Made by a program: the position numbers and the translations under genes. Below, one piece after another: positions 1 through 8,122 of a stretch of 47,390 nt of DNA. Each line of letters begins with the position of its first letter. The first letter of the stretch is position 1. The notes beneath the pieces were generated by a model. It had not been told where the DNA came from and ran no database searches. It saw only the letters and a list, made by a program, of their open reading frames with translations. This DNA is from Saprospiraceae bacterium (GTDB lineage Bacteria > Bacteroidota > Bacteroidia > Chitinophagales > Saprospiraceae): positions 1 to 47,390 of the forward strand of contig JAHQWA010000308.1 in NCBI GenBank assembly GCA_019634045.1. Reading direction: 5' to 3'.

Positions 1-1
1 C

Positions 2-973
2 TTCGATTTGTTCACCAATATGAATGCGGTCAATGAGCGCCTTTTACAACACCCCAAACTAGTCCAGCTGTTCAATCGTTTTGCTACCTACAATGGCTCG
101 AACCCCTATAAAGCACCAGGTCTGCTCACCATTATTCCTTATTTCGAACACCGGATTGGAGCCTTCTTGCCCAAGGGCGGAATGCACGATATTACGCTAG
201 CGCTGTACCAACTAGCACAAGACAAAGGAGTAGCATTTCATTTCAGCAGCCCAGTGGAGGAAATTCTGGTGGAAGGTGGCACTGCCAGTGGTTTAAAAGT
301 CAAAGGAAAAACGCATCCCTTTGATCGCATCATCAGCAATATGGATGCTTTTTTTACCTACGAAAAGCTGCTGCCCAAAGCCCGTCATCCGAAACGTATC
401 CTAAGGCAAGAAAAATCCACCTCGGCCCTCATTTTCTACTGGGGGATTAAGAAGCAATTTCCCGAACTCGATTTGCACAATATTCTGTTCAGCGAAAATT
501 ACAGGCGAGAATTCGAGCACTTGGCGAGTGGGAAGGTGTACGAGGATCCAACTATTTATATCAATATCACACAAAAGTATTGTGCTGAGGACGCGCCTTC
601 CGGCATGGAAAACTGGTTCGTAATGGTCAATGCCCCCTACGACTCGGGCCAAGATTGGGAGGAGATCATTGCTCTGACCCGGCAACAAGTCCTAGCAAAA
701 GCTAGCCGGATTCTAGGAACAGCAATCGAACCCTTGATTGCTTGTGAAGAGACTTTGCAGCCACTAACTATCCAAAGTAAAACTGCCTCGCACTTGGGGG
801 CCCTGTACGGTACCAGTTCGAATAATAAGATGGCAGCCTTCCTCCGTCACCCCAATTTCTCCCGTCGCATCAAGGATCTCTATTTTTGTGGGGGCAGTGT
901 TCATCCGGGTGGGGGGATTCCCTTATGCCTGCTGAGTGCGAAGATTGTGGATGATGTCATGCATGCGGGATAA
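2..973 (+). CDS. crtD: CrtD-like carotenoid 3,4-desaturase / phytoene desaturase family protein (5' partial)
   Basis: This is the C-terminal two thirds of a CrtI/CrtD-type FAD-dependent carotenoid desaturase; the reading frame is open to the first base, so the start lies outside the window. The C-terminal FAD-proximal signature GGSVHPGGGIPLCLLSAKI is clear, and the stretch SNPYKAPGLLTIIPY followed by GAFLPKGGM is typical of Bacteroidota enzymes that desaturate hydroxylated or cyclising carotenes (family knowledge). The N-terminal dinucleotide-binding motif is missing because of the window edge. The next gene on the same strand, 118 bases on, is a CrtZ-like hydroxylase, which supports a carotenoid pathway of the myxol/saproxanthin type. 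Choosing CrtD over CrtI is an inference from the C-terminal motif and the neighbour; a plain phytoene desaturase is the alternative. Confidence 0.8.
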   Translation, partial: FDLFTNMNAVNERLLQHPKLVQLFNRFATYNGSNPYKAPGLLTIIPYFEHRIGAFLPKGGMHDITLALYQLAQDKGVAFHFSSPVEEILVEGGTASGLKVKGKTHPFDRIISNMDAFFTYEKLLPKARHPKRILRQEKSTSALIFYWGIKKQFPELDLHNILFSENYRREFEHLASGKVYEDPTIYINITQKYCAEDAPSGMENWFVMVNAPYDSGQDWEEIIALTRQQVLAKASRILGTAIEPLIACEETLQPLTIQSKTASHLGALYGTSSNNKMAAFLRHPNFSRRIKDLYFCGGSVHPGGGIPLCLLSAKIVDDVMHAG

Positions 974-1091
974 TGGATATTCATTCTTAACTAAACATTT
1001 CTAATTCTTCATTACAAGTCTTCATTCTCAACTACCTTCAACAATTATCGGACATTCTTGTTACTTATTCAACAACAAAAAACACCAAGAA

Positions 1092-1580
1092 ATGACTTTT
1101 TTATTCTATACTGCTGTAACCCTGCTAACCATTCTTGCGATGGAATTTGTGGCCTGGTTTACGCACAAGTATGTTATGCATGGTTGGCTATGGAATTGGC
1201 ATGAAGATCATCACCAACCTAAACATGCTAAGGAAGGCTTCTTTGAAAAGAATGATCTATTCTTTTTGGTATTCGCGATTCCTAGCGCGGCTTCCTACAT
1301 CTTGGGGTCTGCCACTCCTCACTTTTGGCTATTCTTCGTTGGAATCGGAATATCCATCTATGGAATGATCTATTTCTTGATTCATGATGTCTATATCCAC
1401 CAACGGTTTAAGTGGTTTCGTCAATTGGATACACGTTATTCCAGAGCTATCCTAAGAGCACACGGCTCCCATCACGCCAAACACACCAAGGAAGATTGCG
1501 AATCTTTTGGGTTGTTAGTGGTCAATCCTAAATACTTTCAGAAAAGAAGAAATTGGCAGAAATCGAAGACGGCTTCTTAG
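1092..1580 (+). CDS. crtZ: Beta-carotene hydroxylase, fatty-acid-hydroxylase superfamily
   Basis: This is a 162-residue integral-membrane di-iron hydroxylase that adds 3-hydroxyl groups to beta-ionone rings (beta-carotene to zeaxanthin, or the corresponding ring of monocyclic carotenoids). The histidine clusters are all visible: HKYVMH (25-30), HEDHH (37-41), HDVYIHQRF (near 98-106) and HGSHHAKH (near 127-134). Hydrophobic helices lie before the first cluster and between the second and third. Length and motif order fit bacterial CrtZ. It follows the desaturase gene on the same strand after an AT-rich gap with no visible Shine-Dalgarno, so it may share its transcript or have its own promoter. 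No key residue is missing. Confidence 0.9.
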   Translation: MTFLFYTAVTLLTILAMEFVAWFTHKYVMHGWLWNWHEDHHQPKHAKEGFFEKNDLFFLVFAIPSAASYILGSATPHFWLFFVGIGISIYGMIYFLIHDVYIHQRFKWFRQLDTRYSRAILRAHGSHHAKHTKEDCESFGLLVVNPKYFQKRRNWQKSKTAS

Positions 1581-1602
1581 AGTGCGTGTCCAAGACAGGG
1601 CA

Positions 1603-2151
1603 TTACCTTTGGTAAGCTGGATTTTGGTAATCCTCCATCAAATTTCTAGCCATACGCTTGAGTACGGCAGGCACGATCAAGCGATGTAAGGGCTTGACAG
1701 GTGCGAAATACAACTTACCTAACCAGCCGTTAAAGACCACTGCTGTAGCGAGTTTCATTTCAAAGCACTCTCGGTCATCGCTGGCTATAAAAGACAACCA
1801 GAAATCTAGGTGCTTGTCAGATTCCCCTACCATCAACTCCTCCTCTCCCCTACCCATCACATGGAATAGACCAATGGCTTGTCCTTCTTGACCTTGGAAC
1901 TCTTCCAATTCTTTGGCCATGTCTATTCCTGTAGCGGTTTTCAATCCAATCCAACCTACCAAGGTTTCCCTAATAGCCAGCAAAGCTTTTGTCCAAGCGG
2001 GAATACTATCAAAAAATAAGCACATCATACCCACCGGACCTATCCTATATTCAGCTGGTACTTTAATGGCAAATGCATCTGCATAATGCAAGTCTTCTGG
2101 TAATTGACCGATTAGTTCATTGGCGCTAATGGCACATTCGTAGGGTTTCAT
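1603..2151 (-). CDS. DUF2867 family protein
   Basis: This is a soluble 182-residue protein resembling DUF2867, a domain found alone or behind short-chain dehydrogenase-like domains. The N-terminal YADAFAIKVPAEY motif, a central WIGLK and a C-terminal FAPVKPLHRLIVPAVLKRMA segment are typical of the family as I recall it. No signal peptide or membrane segment is seen. The biochemical role is unknown. Its start is 219 bases from the proposed start of the divergent aminotransferase fusion, so the two probably share a divergent promoter region. It converges with crtZ across about 20 bases. Confidence 0.7.
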   Translation of the reverse strand: MKPYECAISANELIGQLPEDLHYADAFAIKVPAEYRIGPVGMMCLFFDSIPAWTKALLAIRETLVGWIGLKTATGIDMAKELEEFQGQEGQAIGLFHVMGRGEEELMVGESDKHLDFWLSFIASDDRECFEMKLATAVVFNGWLGKLYFAPVKPLHRLIVPAVLKRMARNLMEDYQNPAYQR

Positions 2152-2370
2152 ATGCTTGATTTAACATACAATACTGTATGGTATGTATTATTAAAACGTA
2201 TACCAGCAAAAAAGGTTGAGTACTATTTCGGAAACAGGATTTTACGGTCTGAGATTAGGAGAAGTCTGGCGGCAAGCCCTTTGAATTATTCTATAAGTAG
2301 CGCATCTTTTTATTCCCATTATCATTTACTATTTTGCCCACTCAATTCATCATCAGAAAAACCGACCAGG

Positions 2371-5300
2371 ATGGATCACACCTTAAGCCCGCTCAAGGGC
2401 TTTACTCCTTCAGATCTAAGCCATTTAGTGCACACGCATTTTGGAATAGAAGGCAATATTTCTCTACTCCCCGGCGAGTTGGACATCAATGCCTTGCTCA
2501 CATCTACCACAGGGGAAAAATACATGCTAAAGATTGCCCACAAAGCTGCTGATCAAGACAATATTGAGATGCAAAATGCTTTGATGCAACACCTTGAACA
2601 AAAAGCGCTTGATCTTGACTTACCAAAGGTACAAGAGGCAACAAATGGTGCTTCCTGGGTGCTGGTGAAAGATAGTGAAGGAGAAGATCGCCTCCTACGG
2701 CTGCTCTCTTTCGTAGAGGGAGATTTATGGGCAAAGGTAAACCCTCAGTCGGCAGACCTCTTACACAGCCTAGGGCAAGCTGTCGGCAAAGTTTGTAAGG
2801 GGCTATTAGACTTTGATCATCCAGCTGCGCACCGACAGTTCAAATGGAATCTTTCGGATGGACTATGGATAAAGGACCAACAGGAGCTGATCACCGATGA
2901 GGAACAAAAAGCCATGCTCCTTTATGTGATCAACATGGTGGAGGAAGAGGTAAATCCCCGCAAGGCAAAGGTGCGCAAAAGCGTAATTTACAATGATGCC
3001 AATGACTATAATATTATTGTCAATAGAAAGCTCGCTAGTAGAAAAGTTCAAGGCTTAATTGATTTCGGGGATGCCGTTTATAGCGAAACAGTAAATGATA
3101 TCGCCATCGCAGCTGCCTATGCTTGCATGGGCAAAGCCGACCCGCTGACTGCTGCCGCACAATTAGTCCAAGGGTTTAATGAGGAAGTACCCTTGCAGGA
3201 AGAGGAATTAGCAATGATTTTCCCCTTACTCCTACTTCGGTTGGCTGTTAGTGTGACCAATTCAGCTCATAACCGCAAGGCTGAACCAGAAAACACCTAT
3301 CTACTCATCAGTGAAAAGCCAGCCTGGGACTTGCTGGATAAATTGACACGGATTTCTCCTCAGTTGGCCTACTATACTTTCCGTCATTATTGTGGGCAGG
3401 AAGCTTGCTCTAAACGACTCGCCTTTGACCAATGGTTAACTGAGCAAAAGAATTCCTTTGGCAAGGTAGTAGATGCAGATTGGGATAATGAAGCCACCGT
3501 ATTCGACCTAAGTATTGGAAGTCTAGACCTGGGAAATAACGCCAATTTTGATACCATTCCAGCTTTTGAAGAGGTTATTGAGCAATACTTAAAAACTGAA
3601 AAAGCACAGATCGGAATCGGCGGTTATGGGGAAGTTCGCCCCTTCTATTCTACAGACGCCTACTTACAGATGGGCAACAACGGCCCTAGATGGAGAACCG
3701 TACATTTAGGATTAGACATTTGGATGCCTGCCGAAAGCTTAGTTTTTGCTCCCTTGGATGGTATAGTGCATAGCATCCAAAACAACCGAGGAAAGCGCGA
3801 CTATGGACCAACTGTAATTCTTGAACATAAGGTCAGTGAAGCTTTAACCTTTTATACTTTATATGGTCACCTCAGTCAGCGGTCCCTAATTCACCTATAC
3901 CCAGGTCAGGAGATCGAAAAGGGAGAGATCATCGCCACCATTGGCCATTCACGCGAAAACGGCAGCTGGCCTCCCCACCTGCATTTCCAGGTCATACTGG
4001 ACCTCATGGGTTGGCGCGGGGATTTCCCCGGTGTAGCCTATCCAGCAGAGCGTGATATATGGCTCAGTCTTTGCCCAAACCCTGCTGACCTAGTTGGCGG
4101 TATTCCTGCCATACATCCGCAGGTGGGTACAAGCAGCAAAGACATTCTGGAGGCGCGGCAAGCGAACCTGGGGAAAAGCCTAAGTGTATCCTATCAGGAA
4201 CCGCTACATATCCAAAGGGGCTACCTGCAATATCTCTATGATACAAATGGCCGAAGATTCCTGGATACAGTGAACAATGTTGCTCATGTGGGCCATCAGC
4301 ACCCGCGAGTAGTTAGAGCTGCCCAAAAGCAATTGGGCGTACTTAACACTAACACGCGATACCTTCATGACAATATCGTCCAGTACGCGGAAGAATTGCT
4401 TGCCACTTTTCCTCCGGAACTAAGTGTCTGCTACTTCGTCAATTCAGGGAGTGAAGCCAATGAATTAGCCATCCGCATGGCAAAAACCTACAGCGGGCAA
4501 CAAGACATGATTGCCATGGAAGCGGGCTATCACGGCAATACGGGTGCTTGCGTAGATCTGAGTTCCTACAAATTTGATGGCAAAGGCGGGCAAGGGGCGC
4601 CGGCAACTACCCACGTGGCGAAGATGCCTGATACCTACCGTGGAGAATTTAAAGGAAAAGATGCTGGGCAGCAGTATGCAAAACATATTCAAGAACTCAT
4701 ATCCAGTGTGCAAGCAAAAGAGAAAAGCATAGCTGGATTCATCTGTGAAAGTATTCTCAGCTGCGGTGGCCAAATCGTGCTGCCCAACGGTTTTCTACCT
4801 ACGGCCTATTCAGCGGTTAGGTCAGCTGGCGGCCTGTGCATTGCCGATGAGGTGCAAGTCGGATTTGGGCGGGTTGGAGAACACTTCTGGGGCTTTGAAT
4901 TGCAAGGCGTGATACCCGATATCGTGACGATGGGCAAACCTATTGGAAATGGTCATCCCCTCGCTGCGGTGGTCACTACCCCAGCTGTAGCAGAAGCTTT
5001 CACCAATGGCATGGAGTATTTCAATACCTTTGGTGGGAACCCAGTTTCTTGTGCGATTGGAAGAACGGTTCTGCAAATCGTCCAGGAAGAGGATTTGCAA
5101 GCACATGCTCAAACCGTTGGACAACATCTCCTTGCTGGACTGCGATCCCTCCAGCAACAGTTTCCCATTATTGGTGATGTGAGAGGGCATGGCTTATTCT
5201 TAGGTTTTGAGTTAGTACAAGATGAACAGTTGACGCCTGCTGCGAGCCAAGCCAGTTATTTGGCCAACCGTATGCGTCAAGGAGCAGTCTTAATGAGTAC

Positions 5301-5427
5301 CGATGGTCCACTACATAATGTACTGAAAATCAAGCCACCTATGTGTTTCACAAAAACGAATGCAGATTTCTTTCTGGAGCAATTGGAGCAGGTTTTCCGA
5401 GAGGATTTTATGAAGGTCGGAAACTAA
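2371..5427 (+). CDS. Three-domain fusion: APH-type kinase, M23 peptidase-like and class III aminotransferase
   Basis: A 1018-residue fusion. Residues about 1-330 form an aminoglycoside-phosphotransferase/choline-kinase-like domain, with the catalytic-loop segment NDANDYN around D209 and a downstream LIDFGD metal site. Residues about 410-560 resemble LytM/M23 metallopeptidases, with H445-x3-D449 and HLHF at 536-539, so the zinc ligands appear intact. Residues about 590-1018 are a class III PLP aminotransferase with the lysine in TMGKPIGNG (K856). The same combination is known in bacterial relatives of the ethanolamine-phosphate phospho-lyase group (family knowledge), so a role in phosphorylating and then degrading an amino alcohol is plausible but unproven. 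The frame is open back to 2152, but that would abut the divergent gene, and homology starts only near the ATG at 2371. No signal peptide is present, so the peptidase-like domain is probably cytoplasmic. Confidence 0.88.
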   Translation: MDHTLSPLKGFTPSDLSHLVHTHFGIEGNISLLPGELDINALLTSTTGEKYMLKIAHKAADQDNIEMQNALMQHLEQKALDLDLPKVQEATNGASWVLVKDSEGEDRLLRLLSFVEGDLWAKVNPQSADLLHSLGQAVGKVCKGLLDFDHPAAHRQFKWNLSDGLWIKDQQELITDEEQKAMLLYVINMVEEEVNPRKAKVRKSVIYNDANDYNIIVNRKLASRKVQGLIDFGDAVYSETVNDIAIAAAYACMGKADPLTAAAQLVQGFNEEVPLQEEELAMIFPLLLLRLAVSVTNSAHNRKAEPENTYLLISEKPAWDLLDKLTRISPQLAYYTFRHYCGQEACSKRLAFDQWLTEQKNSFGKVVDADWDNEATVFDLSIGSLDLGNNANFDTIPAFEEVIEQYLKTEKAQIGIGGYGEVRPFYSTDAYLQMGNNGPRWRTVHLGLDIWMPAESLVFAPLDGIVHSIQNNRGKRDYGPTVILEHKVSEALTFYTLYGHLSQRSLIHLYPGQEIEKGEIIATIGHSRENGSWPPHLHFQVILDLMGWRGDFPGVAYPAERDIWLSLCPNPADLVGGIPAIHPQVGTSSKDILEARQANLGKSLSVSYQEPLHIQRGYLQYLYDTNGRRFLDTVNNVAHVGHQHPRVVRAAQKQLGVLNTNTRYLHDNIVQYAEELLATFPPELSVCYFVNSGSEANELAIRMAKTYSGQQDMIAMEAGYHGNTGACVDLSSYKFDGKGGQGAPATTHVAKMPDTYRGEFKGKDAGQQYAKHIQELISSVQAKEKSIAGFICESILSCGGQIVLPNGFLPTAYSAVRSAGGLCIADEVQVGFGRVGEHFWGFELQGVIPDIVTMGKPIGNGHPLAAVVTTPAVAEAFTNGMEYFNTFGGNPVSCAIGRTVLQIVQEEDLQAHAQTVGQHLLAGLRSLQQQFPIIGDVRGHGLFLGFELVQDEQLTPAASQASYLANRMRQGAVLMSTDGPLHNVLKIKPPMCFTKTNADFFLEQLEQVFREDFMKVGN

Positions 5428-5491
5428 ATAGTGCGATACTAGGTACCCCTACATTGACGAAAGTGCAATGGTCAAAAGATATGAAGTTTTC

Positions 5492-7003
5492 CTACTCAAA
5501 TTTATCTCTCTTGATTTGGCTGGGGGCTATCCAATTACTTTCCAATAGGAGTTCCTTGGTCTGCTTGGCCTCCAAAAAGGTTTTCAGTTTCTTATCCGAT
5601 TTACAGTGGAGAATCAGCACATCATTGCTTTGTGAAAGTTCGATAGCTGGTGTAGCGAGGGTTCCAGGAGTAGCCCTGAAATTGTCAATCGTAATCATGC
5701 TTGAGGTGCTTATCCCTAGGGAAGACTTCTTCTGGTTTTTGATCTTTACATCTCTGATATCCAGTCCCACTACGTTTTGAACCAAAAATCCATTGACCGC
5801 ATCAAAATCCGAATTGGTAATGGAAAAGCCTTCAATCGGAGCTTCGGGGATCCCGAGTATATTTCCGGCATTGGTAACCTGATGGGCTGTTATGTTGTCG
5901 ATATGGATATTCCTGAAGAACGGGGTATCTTCCGTTACCGCGTAGATTCCCGTGTCTTTTTTGCCATAGTACATATCGATAGAAATTGCATCCCGGATAT
6001 TGGACATAATGACATTGGTTACTCTGATATTTTCCACCAGTCCTCCTCTCCCTCGACCCGACTTCACCCGAATGCCTCTTAGCGTCCCGTTAAATACGCA
6101 ATTGGAAACGGTGACATTCCGGACATCCCCAGACATTTCACTCCCGATTCCAATAGCACTACGACCATGCGCAAAGGTACAATTGCTAATGACGATATCT
6201 TGGCAGGGCTTAGCCACTCGCCTGCCGTCTTCATTATAGCCCGATTTTATGGTAATGCAGTCGTCACCGACATCCACGAAGCAATTTGTAATACGTACAT
6301 TCTGGCAAGATTCAGGGTTGATACCATCCGTGTTATGAGAATCGTAGGGTTGTATGATAGTAATTTTATCAATGTTTACATTTTGGCAATACACGGGATG
6401 GACGGTCCAAGCGGGAGAATTGAGAAAGGTCAACTCGCTGATTAACACATTGGTGCAATTGTACAAATTGACGAGTCTGGGACGGGGAACCCTAAGCGGG
6501 CTACCGGGCGGATTGTCCGGTTCCCTTTCGGTGATGCCGGCTTGTTTTCTCATGGCCTTATTCACCTCATGCGCTTTCCACCACTTTTCGCCTTGTCCTT
6601 CGATGGTCCCTCTACCTCTGATGGTAATATTCTCTAGATTATGTCCGGTGAATAGGGAGGCATAGACTTTTCGTTCAATCCCTTCCCATTTGCCATCTAT
6701 AATGGGACAATTGCTAATGTCATCGTGAAAGATGAGCGTCGCGCCTGGAAATACTTCGAAGGTCATCTGGCTCTTCAGAAACAAAGGACCCGTCAAATAT
6801 CGGCCAGGTGGGACAATGACTTTTCCGCCACCGTTTTTTGCGCAGGCATCAATGGCTTGCTGTATAGCACTGGTGTTCAATTTCGTCCCATCTCCAGTAG
6901 CACCAAAGTTTTGGATGTTGTAAATGCCGTTTTCTTGTGCTTGTACCATCTGAAGATTCAGCAAACAGAACAGAGCTATGGTAAACAATTGGAGATACTT
7001 CAT
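5492..7003 (-). CDS. Secreted glycoside hydrolase family 28 protein (polygalacturonase-like)
   Basis: A 503-residue exported right-handed beta-helix enzyme. A signal peptide covers about residues 1-22 (ending MVQAQ). The N-terminal segment YNIQNFGATGDGTKLNTSAI is the usual start of pectin-active beta-helices. The GH28 catalytic set is present: NTDG at 224-227 (D226), VGDDC with D247 and D248, AHG with H279, and RVK at 312-314. This predicts hydrolysis of alpha-1,4-galacturonan or a related uronic-acid polymer outside the cytoplasm. There is no SusC/SusD pair or other polysaccharide-utilisation gene nearby, so its substrate cannot be read from context. The C-terminus ends near 503 with no evident type IX sorting domain, which suggests a periplasmic location. 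Confidence 0.88.
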   Translation of the reverse strand: MKYLQLFTIALFCLLNLQMVQAQENGIYNIQNFGATGDGTKLNTSAIQQAIDACAKNGGGKVIVPPGRYLTGPLFLKSQMTFEVFPGATLIFHDDISNCPIIDGKWEGIERKVYASLFTGHNLENITIRGRGTIEGQGEKWWKAHEVNKAMRKQAGITEREPDNPPGSPLRVPRPRLVNLYNCTNVLISELTFLNSPAWTVHPVYCQNVNIDKITIIQPYDSHNTDGINPESCQNVRITNCFVDVGDDCITIKSGYNEDGRRVAKPCQDIVISNCTFAHGRSAIGIGSEMSGDVRNVTVSNCVFNGTLRGIRVKSGRGRGGLVENIRVTNVIMSNIRDAISIDMYYGKKDTGIYAVTEDTPFFRNIHIDNITAHQVTNAGNILGIPEAPIEGFSITNSDFDAVNGFLVQNVVGLDIRDVKIKNQKKSSLGISTSSMITIDNFRATPGTLATPAIELSQSNDVLILHCKSDKKLKTFLEAKQTKELLLESNWIAPSQIKRDKFE

Positions 7004-7191
7004 ACAGCGATGTGGTCAGTGATGGAAAATGAGTCAGCGGCTCCCTGGGAGAGTCCTTTAAGATACAAGTAGAACGGAAAATAACAAACATACCCTGATA
7101 GGAATGCGGGTCCTTTATGCAAAGCTCTCTTCTATCCTAGTTTTCCATCCTTGCCGTCGATGGCTAGCCTCCAATACAAATATGTATTGCC

Positions 7192-7830
7192 CTACTCCAT
7201 CGGAAAATAAATGGGATGCCTTTCATTATACAAGGCGATGTATTGATGAATTTTATCTCTCCATTTACCTTTGGTTTGACGGTAATCTCGATAAAGTAGG
7301 GGATCGCGCCCCAAAATTTCCTCCATGTTTCTTTTGTTGAAAAACAACTTTCGATTGTACTCAAAGTCGATAATGAATGCCTTGGCATTTTCATTGCGGG
7401 GTGGAAACGGGAAGGCTAAAGAGGCAAAAGTCCGTTCAATATTAGTTACGGGCCTAACTTCTGTGAACATACAAATGGCACCAATGGTCCGAATCTCAGC
7501 ATGGTCCCTCGTAAATACTGCATTACCCATACTGTAGCCGAATACTTTAGAAGATTTTACGCGCTGGATTTCGTTGTACTGATTATAATAACTTACCCAA
7601 GGCTGGGAAAGTATCTCCTCAAAAAAGTAAGGATTGTCGGGCTGAGACAAGGAAATAATCTGTTCCCTTCTGATTGGAGTATTGTCCTTCCATTGTTTAA
7701 AGTATACGTATAGCCCCTCTTCAAATTGAAATTCCACTGAAAAAGGCAAGTCATAGCTTGCTGATTGGCCATTTGTCTGGGATACAAAAAGGCATAGAAT
7801 GATAGGGGTCAGCAGATACCTCATAAGCAT
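7192..7830 (-). CDS. Secreted protein of unknown function
   Basis: A 212-residue protein I do not recognise. It begins with a hydrophobic signal sequence (about residues 1-21, ending SQTNGQ). Two ATGs lie close together; the second, at 7824, would give a slightly shorter signal peptide. The mature part is rich in aromatic residues (YDLPFSVEFQFEEGLYVYF) and ends with a charged helix-like segment of Arg, Tyr and Lys. No catalytic motif, lipobox or sorting domain is evident. It sits 188 bases upstream of the GH28 gene on the same strand, so co-transcription is possible but not shown. Codon use looks like its neighbours. Confidence 0.65.
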   Translation of the reverse strand: MLMRYLLTPIILCLFVSQTNGQSASYDLPFSVEFQFEEGLYVYFKQWKDNTPIRREQIISLSQPDNPYFFEEILSQPWVSYYNQYNEIQRVKSSKVFGYSMGNAVFTRDHAEIRTIGAICMFTEVRPVTNIERTFASLAFPFPPRNENAKAFIIDFEYNRKLFFNKRNMEEILGRDPLLYRDYRQTKGKWRDKIHQYIALYNERHPIYFPME

Positions 7831-8122
7831 AGGGTTAGATTCTCATACCGGTGCTGAGCACTCGGATAGCATAGATAGATTTGCTTGCTGACCAGTGGAA
7901 AGTAACTTTCTGGTGGATTGACGGGTAGGAAGGACCCTGAACTACTATTTTTCTACGGGCTAAGTGTCCCAGAGTTGCTCCTTATCGCGATAAAATATTC
8001 CGCTACATGCATAAGTCGTTCAACAACGGATACTCGTATTTTTCAGCTGCGCCTTTTCTGCCTCGCCTAGCCAGAACACGCGCTATCAGAAACTTTACGA
8101 TTCCTATTGTCACACTACTTAG

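Noticed and set aside
2152..2370. N-terminal extension of the kinase/M23/aminotransferase fusion
   Set aside because: The extra 73 codons begin next to the divergent gene's start and show no similarity to the kinase domain, so this is treated as the promoter region.
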